From positions 1-9,670 of the forward strand of contig OMTC01000074.1 of assembly GCA_900313845.1 (NCBI GenBank): a DNA stretch of 9,670 nt. Direction: 5' to 3'. How positions within the stretch are numbered: position 1 is the stretch's first letter; every line of letters starts with the position of its first letter. Shown one piece after another: positions 1 through 5,203 of this stretch. Origin of the DNA: an uncultured Prevotellaceae bacterium (GTDB lineage Bacteria; Bacteroidota; Bacteroidia; Bacteroidales; Bacteroidaceae). The notes below the pieces were generated by a model. That model was not told the origin of the DNA. It did not search any database and was given only the letters and a program-made list of their open reading frames with translations. The position numbers were made by a program, and so were the translations under genes.

Positions 1-984
1 AGCACCGAATCCACCACCCACAAGAGCAATCTTTCCGTAGCGATAGATGGAAGAAAGCTTACCAAAACAATTCACTATCAAACAACGAACATCCTTACCA
101 TCATCTCCACCTTGTTGAGCCTCCAAGTCGGTGTAACGAACGGAAGAAATGCCGTTGGATTCGAGCATTTTTTCAATTTTGGTCAAATGAGTCTCGTCTA
201 TGACATGAGGAGCAATAATCAGTTTCCAATCATTGTGGTTAGCAAAGTAAGGAATATAAATTTCCTCGTCAGGTTCCCAACTACTACCAGCAATGAAAGT
301 CTTTTGTCCTTGTGTGAAAGCCTCAACGACTGGCAAATCCTTACTGGCATTGCGGATGTCGAGTACGCGGTCGAAACGAGTGTCGCCGCTCACCGTCACA
401 CAGTCGATGCCTATATCTGCCAATAATTTTTTGGAGGTTTCATTCTGCACATAGAAATGGTCGAATTGATAGAGAACCTGCTTGGAATACGGATTCCATT
501 TTTTGAAAAAACGCTGCCCTGGTCGGAAAATACTGCTCACGCTGTAGGTTTTCACCCCACTCTGATGCAATTGCGTGAGATAGTTCGCCCAAAACTCATA
601 CTTGATGAATATGGCAATTTCTGGATGTGCCAACTCCAAGAATTTCTTGGCATTATGATGCGTGTCGAAAGGCAGATAACATATCACGTCGGCACCCTCA
701 TAATTTTTCCTCACCTCATAACCCGAAGGAGAGAAAAACGTCAGCAGAATCTTGTATTCAGGATGGTTTTTGCGCAAACGCTCCATGATGGGTCTGCCTT
801 GTTCGAATTCACCAAGCGAAGCAGCATGGAACCACACCACACGATCGTTCGCCGAGATGCCCTTGCGCAGGATGTCGGGAGTTTCCCTCTGACCATCCAC
901 CATTTTCTTTATTTTTTTACTAAAAAACACTGCCATATTTCCGAGTGTTGCGTAGGTCTTTAATCCTATGTTATATAGAAACAT
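1..984 (-). CDS. waaA: 3-deoxy-D-manno-octulosonic acid (Kdo) transferase, 3' end missing
   Basis: Reading the minus strand from the ATG at 984 gives 328 uninterrupted codons that run off the left edge. The family (GT30, WaaA/KdtA) transfers Kdo from CMP-Kdo to the lipid A precursor at the cytoplasmic face of the inner membrane, the first step of the LPS inner core. Visible signatures are HAASLGEFEQGRP at residues 53-65, with the conserved Glu59 as likely catalytic base, then FIKYEFWANYL, SGDTRFDRV, AGSSWEPDE, IIAPH and the glycine-rich VGGGFG at the very edge, which is the start of the C-terminal nucleotide-sugar domain motif. Full-length family members are about 410-430 residues, so roughly 80-100 are missing. 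The start is supported by an AAGGAA ribosome-binding site five to six bases upstream. The gene follows gltX on the same strand after 133 bp; I see no TAnnTTTG promoter in that gap, so co-transcription with gltX is plausible. Confidence 0.93.
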   Translation of the reverse strand, partial: MFLYNIGLKTYATLGNMAVFFSKKIKKMVDGQRETPDILRKGISANDRVVWFHAASLGEFEQGRPIMERLRKNHPEYKILLTFFSPSGYEVRKNYEGADVICYLPFDTHHNAKKFLELAHPEIAIFIKYEFWANYLTQLHQSGVKTYSVSSIFRPGQRFFKKWNPYSKQVLYQFDHFYVQNETSKKLLADIGIDCVTVSGDTRFDRVLDIRNASKDLPVVEAFTQGQKTFIAGSSWEPDEEIYIPYFANHNDWKLIIAPHVIDETHLTKIEKMLESNGISSVRYTDLEAQQGGDDGKDVRCLIVNCFGKLSSIYRYGKIALVGGGFGA

Positions 985-1000
985 CGTTCCTTTCTTAAGT

Positions 1001-1115
1001 TTTTGAGTTTCTCAGTTTCTGAATGCTCACAGAGAAATGAGCTCGGAGTTCACAGATTTCTCAGAGACACAGAGGTCTCGGAAATCCTTAGAACTCAAAT
1101 GACTAAAACTCAAAA
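1001..1115. repeat. Structured intergenic segment with 10-bp terminal inverted repeats
   Basis: The gap between gltX and waaA is bracketed by a perfect 10-bp inverted repeat, TTTTGAGTTT at 1001-1010 and AAACTCAAAA at 1106-1115. Inside lies a hairpin: GATTTC (1055-1060) pairs with GAAATC (1081-1086) and GAGAC (1064-1068) with GTCTC (1075-1079), closing a 6-base loop. The interior is built from CAGAGA/CACAGAG-type short phrases on the plus strand. It could be a small non-autonomous repeat element or an RNA structure in the gltX-waaA transcript. No run of T follows the hairpin on the minus strand, so it does not look like an intrinsic terminator. No coding capacity is seen. Confidence 0.5.
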
Positions 1116-1117
1116 CA

Positions 1118-2677
1118 TTATTTCAGCTGCGCAATGGCATTTTCCATGCGCTTGATGGTTTCTTCCTTACCAAGAAAAGCTGCCAGCTCATACATGTCAG
1201 GTCCCTGTCCTGTGCCCACCAAGCAAACGCGCCAAGCGTTCCAAGGCTTGAAGCCACGAGCCTCGGTCCATGCTTCAATCATCTCCTTCTGACTTTCCAC
1301 AGAGAAATCGTCAAGCGACTGAAGTACGCCTATCAACTCGTCCATCTCCATCGCAGTGGTTTCCTTCCAGTTCTTGCGGACAAACTTGTCTTCCTTGTCG
1401 TATGTCTCAGGAGCTACGAAGAAGAACTTGGTCAGCGGCCAAAGGTCACTGATGAAGCTCACATTCCTCTTCTTCTTGTTGCCGTCGTTGTCAACATACT
1501 CAATCACCTTCTGTTTCATCATCTCCACGACTTGCGCCTCCTTCTCAGGCGTGGATTCAATACCGTTCTCACGGAGAATCTTGTCAAATTCAGGAACCCA
1601 CTCCTCAGCAGGTTTCTGAAGCAGATATTGATGATTGAACCAAATAGCTTTCACATAGTCGAAGCGTGCACCACTCTTCGAGCATTTGCCTAGGTCGAAC
1701 AACTTGATAAGTTCGTCCATCGACATCAATTCCTGGTCGTTTCCTGGGTTCCAGCCGAGGAGTGCCAAGAAATTCACCAGTGCCTCAGGCAGATAGCCCT
1801 TTTCGCGGTAACCCGAGCTCACTTCGCCCGACTTAGGGTCGTGCCATTCGAGTGGGAACACAGGGAATCCCAGTTTATCGCCATCGCGCTTCGAAAGTTT
1901 TCCGTTGCCCACAGGCTTGAGGAGCAAAGGAAGATGGGCAAAGCGAGGCATTGTGTCCTGCCAGCCAAATGCCTCATACAAAAGCACATGGAGCGGAGCC
2001 GAAGGCAACCATTCCTCACCACGAATCACATGGGAAACCTCCATCAAATGGTCATCCACGATGTTTGCCAAGTGGTAAGTAGGCAATTCATCAGCACTCT
2101 TGTAGAGCACCTTGTCGTCGAGGATACTACTGTTAATGCTCACATCGCCACGAATCAAGTCATCCACATGCACATCACGTCCTGGCTCAATCTTAAAACG
2201 AACCACATACTGTTTGCCGTCAGCAATCAGCGCATCCACCTCTTCCTTACTGAGAGTGAGTGAATTACGCATCATCATGCGGGTTTTGGCATCGTATTGG
2301 AAATTCTCTATTTCCTGACGCTTGGCATCAAGTTCCTCGGGTGTGTCGAAAGCAAGATAAGCCTTGCCATTGTCCAACAACACCTGCACATATTTCTTAT
2401 AGATGTCACGGCGCTCACTTTGGCGATAAGGGCCATAGTTGCCACCAAAGGAAACACCTTCATCGAATTTGATTCCTAACCAATTGAACGACTCAATGAT
2501 ATACTCTTCAGCTCCTGGAACAAAACGATTGGAATCGGTGTCTTCGATACGGAAAATCAAGTCACCACCATGTTGTTTTGCGAACAAGTAATTGTAGAGA
2601 GCTGTGCGAACCCCACCAATGTGCAGAGGTCCTGTTGGGCTAGGTGCAAAACGCACTCTTACCTTTCTTTCAACCAT
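1118..2677 (-). CDS. gltX: Glutamate--tRNA ligase
   Basis: A complete 519-residue class I aminoacyl-tRNA synthetase that charges tRNA-Glu with glutamate in the cytoplasm. The N-terminal APSPTGPLHIGG (residues 11-22) carries the HIGH signature as HIGG at 19-22. FRIEDTDSNR lies near 42-51, HVIRGEEWLPS at 216-226 is the conserved pocket segment, and KLSKR at 260-264 is the KMSKS signature. The last 200 residues form the all-helical anticodon-binding part. The zinc-binding CxCxC region of the E. coli enzyme is replaced by YLAFDTPEELD near residue 107, so this enzyme lacks the zinc cysteines, as I would expect for Bacteroidetes. Length is slightly above the usual 470-510. The ATG at 2677 has AAGG about nine bases upstream and a strong promoter 32-63 bp upstream. 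It is transcribed divergently from hsp20 and precedes waaA on the same strand. Confidence 0.97.
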   Translation of the reverse strand: MVERKVRVRFAPSPTGPLHIGGVRTALYNYLFAKQHGGDLIFRIEDTDSNRFVPGAEEYIIESFNWLGIKFDEGVSFGGNYGPYRQSERRDIYKKYVQVLLDNGKAYLAFDTPEELDAKRQEIENFQYDAKTRMMMRNSLTLSKEEVDALIADGKQYVVRFKIEPGRDVHVDDLIRGDVSINSSILDDKVLYKSADELPTYHLANIVDDHLMEVSHVIRGEEWLPSAPLHVLLYEAFGWQDTMPRFAHLPLLLKPVGNGKLSKRDGDKLGFPVFPLEWHDPKSGEVSSGYREKGYLPEALVNFLALLGWNPGNDQELMSMDELIKLFDLGKCSKSGARFDYVKAIWFNHQYLLQKPAEEWVPEFDKILRENGIESTPEKEAQVVEMMKQKVIEYVDNDGNKKKRNVSFISDLWPLTKFFFVAPETYDKEDKFVRKNWKETTAMEMDELIGVLQSLDDFSVESQKEMIEAWTEARGFKPWNAWRVCLVGTGQGPDMYELAAFLGKEETIKRMENAIAQLK

Positions 2678-2708
2678 TTTTTTACCTTATATATTTATAT
2701 TACGCTTG

Positions 2709-2740
2709 CAAAGTTAGCGGAAATTCAATTGATATGCAAA
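2709..2740 (-). promoter_or_regulatory. Bacteroidetes housekeeping promoter for gltX
   Basis: On the minus strand TTTG (2740-2737) is followed after exactly 20 bases by TAACTTTG (2716-2709). This matches the Bacteroidetes primary-sigma consensus TTTG-N19-21-TAnnTTTG. The predicted transcript start is around 2703, giving a leader of roughly 25 bases before the gltX ATG. Confidence 0.8.
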
Positions 2741-2843
2741 TATATTGCATTTTTTCGCCTAATTATGATATGAACAAAAGAGCAATCGCTTTCAATCTAT
2801 AACCTCATTACAAAGCATTATTATTACCTTTCTTTTCATCAAC

Positions 2844-2875
2844 AACAGGTAAATTTCCTGCGAAAAGCACCTGTT
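2844..2875. promoter_or_regulatory. Symmetric dyad upstream of hsp20
   Basis: AACAGGT (2844-2850) pairs with ACCTGTT (2869-2875), and TTTC (2854-2857) pairs with GAAA (2862-2865), separated by symmetric 3-base internal loops and a 4-base loop. The right arm continues into two to three more T residues. It lies four bases before the next inverted repeat. It may be a protein-binding dyad or a weak terminator for an unseen upstream transcript. The rest of 2741-2843 is A+T-rich with nothing further that I can support. Confidence 0.35.
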
Positions 2876-2878
2876 TTT

Positions 2879-2910
2879 GACAAATTGTCTTAAAACATTG
2901 ACAATTTGTC
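2879..2910. promoter_or_regulatory. Inverted-repeat candidate enhancer (UAS) for the sigma-54 hsp20 promoter
   Basis: GACAAATTGTC (2879-2889) and GACAATTTGTC (2900-2910) are exact reverse complements, separated by 10 bases. Each arm is itself a near-palindrome (GACAA-N-TTGTC), so this is two dimer-sized sites with centres 21 bp apart, that is two helical turns on one face. The centre of the pair lies about 76 bp upstream of the transcript start predicted from the sigma-54 motif, a normal place for a bacterial enhancer-binding protein. The cognate activator is not encoded in the window. Confidence 0.6.
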
Positions 2911-2943
2911 TTTATTTCTCTCGCTTTTTCCCTTCTTTTCGAC

Positions 2944-2959
2944 TTGGCACGGAGCTTGC
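2944..2959 (+). promoter_or_regulatory. Sigma-54 (RpoN) promoter for hsp20
   Basis: TTGGCACGGAGCTTGC matches the -24/-12 consensus YTGGCACGrNNNTTGCW at all but the final position (C in place of W). The invariant GG (2946-2947) and GC (2958-2959) are separated by exactly 10 bases. The predicted transcript start is near 2971, leaving a leader of about 74 bases. No TAnnTTTG element is visible between here and the hsp20 start, so this is the only promoter I can find for the gene. Sigma-54 promoters need an ATP-driven activator, and a suitable inverted repeat lies upstream. Confidence 0.75.
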
Positions 2960-2970
2960 CTAAATAGGGG

Positions 2971-2997
2971 TGAACTTGAAAAACAAAAGCAAGTTCA
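2971..2997 (+). other. 5' leader stem-loop of the hsp20 transcript
   Basis: TGAACTTG (2971-2978) and CAAGTTCA (2990-2997) form a perfect 8-bp stem around an 11-base A-rich loop. It begins within a base of the transcript start predicted from the sigma-54 promoter. Terminal 5' hairpins of this kind can protect mRNA from decay. It does not cover the ribosome-binding site at 3031-3035, so it is not an obvious RNA thermometer by itself. Confidence 0.45.
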
Positions 2998-3044
2998 AAA
3001 ACAAACTGAATTATTAACAATTTAAAGAATAGGAGATTAAAACT

Positions 3045-3473
3045 ATGTTACCAATTCACAGAACTAACACTTGGTTACCAGACGTATTCAACGATTTGTT
3101 TTTCAACGATTTCACTCCACGCGTAAGCAACACTTCGCCTGCTATCAACGTGATTGAATCCGAGAAGGAATACAAGGTAGAGCTTGCTGCTCCAGGCATG
3201 AAGAAGGAAGATTTCGACGTGCAAATCAATGAAAATGGCGACCTCCACATCAAGTTGGAGAACAAACAGGAAAAGAAGGACGAGGACAAGGACACTCACT
3301 ACCTCCGTCGCGAGTTCTCTTACACGAAGTTTGAGCAGACTCTGATTCTCCCAGAGGACGTGGACAAGGAGAAAATCAGCGCCAAGGTTGAACACGGCGT
3401 GCTCACTGTTGACATTCCAAAGATTGAGCAGAAGCCAACACCAAAGATCGGCCGCAAGGTGGAAGTAATATAA
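3045..3473 (+). CDS. Small heat-shock protein, Hsp20/alpha-crystallin family
   Basis: A complete 142-residue cytoplasmic holdase chaperone that binds unfolding proteins without ATP and passes them to refolding chaperones. A short N-terminal arm (residues 1-31, with LPDVFNDLFFNDF) precedes the alpha-crystallin domain (about 32-125), which starts PAINVIESEKEYKVELAAPG and ends with the family signature AKVEHGVLTVDIPK, with Gly-Val-Leu at 118-120. The C-terminal tail ends KVEVI, supplying the I/V-x-I/V motif used for oligomer assembly. Length is typical of bacterial Hsp20. The ATG at 3045 is fixed by AGGAG at 3031-3035. Upstream is a sigma-54 promoter with a candidate activator site, and downstream a strong terminator, so the gene appears to be a single-gene unit under stress-type control rather than housekeeping control. 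Confidence 0.96.
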   Translation: MLPIHRTNTWLPDVFNDLFFNDFTPRVSNTSPAINVIESEKEYKVELAAPGMKKEDFDVQINENGDLHIKLENKQEKKDEDKDTHYLRREFSYTKFEQTLILPEDVDKEKISAKVEHGVLTVDIPKIEQKPTPKIGRKVEVI

Positions 3474-3510
3474 TCAAGCTCAAATAACATATCAGTTTAA
3501 TTTGTCAAGA

Positions 3511-3546
3511 CCGACATTCACTCTCAGCAGTGGATGTCGGTTTTTT
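3511..3546 (+). terminator. Intrinsic terminator of hsp20
   Basis: CCGACATTCACT (3511-3522) pairs with AGTGGATGTCGG (3529-3540) in a 12-bp stem with one G-T pair and a 6-base loop, followed by six T residues. It starts 37 bases after the hsp20 stop codon. Confidence 0.92.
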
Positions 3547-3664
3547 CGTGTTTATGATTTGTGTATTCCTTTCTGAATCCGTAATTTTACAAAAGTTCTC
3601 CTTCAATTCTTCTGAAATTCGTTATCGCATATACTGAACGATTTGTTTGATTCAACTAGTTGCC

Positions 3665-3752
3665 CGAAGGTTCGGCAACGACTTTGCGAGCCTTCGGCGT
3701 TGCGATGGCGAAGGTTCGCCGTGTCAATGCCGAGGGTTCGGTGTTTCAGTAA
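3665..3752. repeat. Four degenerate 22-bp tandem repeats with a CGAAGGTTCG core
   Basis: The cores CGAAGGTTCG (3665), CGAGCCTTCG (3687), CGAAGGTTCG (3709) and CGAGGGTTCG (3731) start exactly 22 bp apart. The flanks after the core are also related (GGCAACGACTTTG, GGCGTTGCGATGG, GCCGTGTCAATGC, GGTGTTTCAGTAA). The exact cores are palindromic, and several units can form local hairpins, for example GGCGAA-GG-TTCGCC at 3707-3720. The repeats are locally G+C-richer than their flanks and lie in a 446-bp gap between hsp20 and the GH43 gene. I see no convincing coding frame through them. The remainder of 3547-3664 and 3753-3870 holds nothing I can name. Confidence 0.7.
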
Positions 3753-3870
3753 AAACGAACGAACGGTCCAGTATATCTGCACAAACGTATCTAAAGAATC
3801 GAAGAAGAGGGTGAGAAGGAGTGAAGATGCCACAGAAAGATAATCCATCTCAGAAAAGATGAAAGAAGTT

Positions 3871-3900
3871 TTTGATTCTTCGTTTTTTATTGTATTTTTG
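3871..3900 (+). promoter_or_regulatory. Bacteroidetes promoter for the GH43 gene
   Basis: TATTTTTG (3893-3900) fits TAnnTTTG, with TTTG at 3871-3874 as a possible -33 element at a slightly short 18-bp spacing. The transcript would start around 3906, only about a dozen bases before the ATG at 3920. This argues against the longer reading frame that could begin at 3872, because that start would precede the promoter. Confidence 0.55.
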
Positions 3901-3919
3901 CAGAAAAATCAATCAATTC

Positions 3920-5011
3920 ATGAAGAAAATAGCATTAATGATGATGGCAGCCTTCGTGGCATGCCTCATGGTGGCAGTAGATGCCAACGCCAAGAAGAAA
4001 ATGAGTTCATACCTTTTCGTGTTTTTCTCGAACAATTCACCCGAAGGTGAGCAAATACGCTTTGCACTGAGCGATGACGGCTACAACTATGTGTCTCTGA
4101 ACGATGGTCAGCCCGTGGTGGGGTCGGATTCTATCGCTCTGACAAAGAGTATTCGCGACCCCCATATCATTAGAGGAGAGGACGGGAAGACCTTCTACAT
4201 GGTGCTGACTGACATGCGTTCCAGTTTGGGTTGGCAAAGCAACGACGGACTGATTCTGATGAAATCGACCGATTTAATTCATTGGCAGCATACGGCAATC
4301 GATTTTCCAAATCGTTTTCCGAATTTGGAGGGATTCGACCGTAAGAACCTGCACGCCGTGTGGGCTCCGCAAACCATTTGGGACTCCGTGGAAAAGAAGT
4401 ATTTCATCTATTATAGCATAGGTCGCCATGATTGGGAATACCCAACAAATGACAAGAATCGCGACGGAAGCATTTTCAATCAGCCATATTTCAAGATTTT
4501 CTACTCGTATGCCAACGAGGACTTCACAGACATCACCGAACCAAAATTGCTCTTTGATTTCGGTACTGCTGCCATTGATGGCGACATCGTGTATGACGAC
4601 GTGAATCAGCAATATGTGCTTTTCTTCAAGGACGAGGGACGCTCCGTGCTGAACAAAAAAGGCAATTTCCAAACGCGTCAAGGCGTGATGCGCGCCACGA
4701 GCAAGAGTCTGAAAGGTCCGTGGGCGGTGGAATACAAGCACTTGCAGAAGCCCGGACAATATCCCGTTGAGGGCAGTAGCGTGTTCCCTCTCATCAAGAA
4801 GAGCAAGAAGGATGTGCAGGAATGGGTATTGATGTACGACTGCTATGCCAACGGCTACTACCAGTTCTGCAAATCGACCGACCTGAAAAACTTCAACTAT
4901 TTGAAGGACACCCCCACGAAAGGCAATTTCACACCTCGTCATGGTTCTGTGATTCAGATTACGAAGAAGGAAAGAAAAAGCTTGGAAAAGTATTTTCAAA
5001 CGAAAAGATAA
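3920..5011 (+). CDS. Secreted glycoside hydrolase, GH43-type five-bladed propeller
   Basis: A 363-residue exported enzyme resembling GH43 arabinosidase/xylosidase proteins of gut Bacteroidales. Residues 1-24 are a signal peptide (MKK, a hydrophobic core, then VDANA before KKK). The catalytic triad is readable: Asp80 in SIRDPHI as general base, Asp220 or Asp222 in AIDGDIVYD as the pKa-modulating Asp, and Glu284 in PVEGSSVF as general acid. WAPQTIW near 148-154 and YEYSTDL-like blade motifs (LMKSTDLIHW at 113-122, KSTDLKNF later) mark repeated propeller blades. Family members are inverting exo- or endo-enzymes acting on arabinose- or xylose-containing glycans, but the substrate cannot be read here. 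I chose the ATG at 3920 over the in-frame ATG at 3872 because it gives a clean signal peptide and lies after the promoter. It is upstream of the GH31 gene on the same strand but separated from it by a terminator. Cys15 does not sit in a good lipobox. Confidence 0.85.
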   Translation: MKKIALMMMAAFVACLMVAVDANAKKKMSSYLFVFFSNNSPEGEQIRFALSDDGYNYVSLNDGQPVVGSDSIALTKSIRDPHIIRGEDGKTFYMVLTDMRSSLGWQSNDGLILMKSTDLIHWQHTAIDFPNRFPNLEGFDRKNLHAVWAPQTIWDSVEKKYFIYYSIGRHDWEYPTNDKNRDGSIFNQPYFKIFYSYANEDFTDITEPKLLFDFGTAAIDGDIVYDDVNQQYVLFFKDEGRSVLNKKGNFQTRQGVMRATSKSLKGPWAVEYKHLQKPGQYPVEGSSVFPLIKKSKKDVQEWVLMYDCYANGYYQFCKSTDLKNFNYLKDTPTKGNFTPRHGSVIQITKKERKSLEKYFQTKR

Positions 5012-5024
5012 AAGTGTAAAATAG

Positions 5025-5069
5025 AAAAAAGCCTTACCCATCAATTTCACTGCATGGGGAGGCTTTTTT
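5025..5069 (+). terminator. Intrinsic terminator after the GH43 gene
   Basis: GCCT (5031-5034) pairs with AGGC (5060-5063) and CCCAT (5037-5041) with ATGGG (5054-5058), with a small internal mismatch and a 12-base loop. Six A residues (5025-5030) face six T residues (5064-5069). The symmetric A/T tracts could let it work in both directions. Confidence 0.85.
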
Positions 5070-5093
5070 CCGATGGATTCGCCTTTTTTTATC

Positions 5094-5126
5094 AAAAATC
5101 AACATCTGTACTCTGAAAAATCAACA
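5094..5126 (+). promoter_or_regulatory. Paired direct repeats upstream of the GH31 promoter
   Basis: AAAAATCAACA occurs at 5094-5104 and again at 5116-5126, exactly 22 bp apart. The pair ends a few bases before the possible -33 element and would be centred near -73 and -51 relative to the predicted start. That is a usual position for an activator that binds tandem sites, such as hybrid two-component or AraC-type regulators of Bacteroidales carbohydrate genes. A+T-rich composition makes chance similarity possible. Confidence 0.45.
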
Positions 5127-5132
5127 AATCAA

Positions 5133-5165
5133 TTGAAAGAGCCACGAAGAAACACACTAACTTTG
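5133..5165 (+). promoter_or_regulatory. Bacteroidetes promoter for the GH31 gene
   Basis: TAACTTTG (5158-5165) is the same perfect -7 octamer used by gltX. The nearest -33 candidate, TTG at 5133-5135, is 22 bp upstream, slightly longer than ideal, which would fit a promoter needing an activator. The leader is about 30 A+T-rich bases without a clear Shine-Dalgarno site. Confidence 0.65.
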
Positions 5166-5203
5166 CAACATCAAAAATCTATTCACTTAAATAAATATCA
5201 TCT

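Noticed and set aside
457..963. 168-codon open frame on the plus strand
   Set aside because: It is opposite waaA, whose motifs are clear on the minus strand; the plus-strand translation resembles nothing.
2971..2997. RNA thermometer of the ROSE or fourU type in the hsp20 leader
   Set aside because: The stem does not pair with the AGGAG site or the start codon, so sequestering of translation initiation is not supported by the visible structure.
3665..3752. CRISPR array
   Set aside because: The 22-bp units are contiguous and degenerate, with no separate unique spacers and no cas genes nearby.
3827..3862. Eleven-residue mini-ORF with a good AAGGAG site just upstream of the GH43 promoter
   Set aside because: It is too short to judge, lies upstream of the predicted GH43 transcript start, and no promoter for it is visible.
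3872..3919. Longer N-terminus for the GH43 protein starting at ATG 3872
   Set aside because: This start overlaps the -33/-7 promoter elements and would add 16 residues in front of a normal signal peptide.
4274..5095. 273-codon open frame on the minus strand
   Set aside because: It lies opposite the well-supported GH43 gene, shows no recognisable family motifs, and runs through the terminator; it is a frame shadow.
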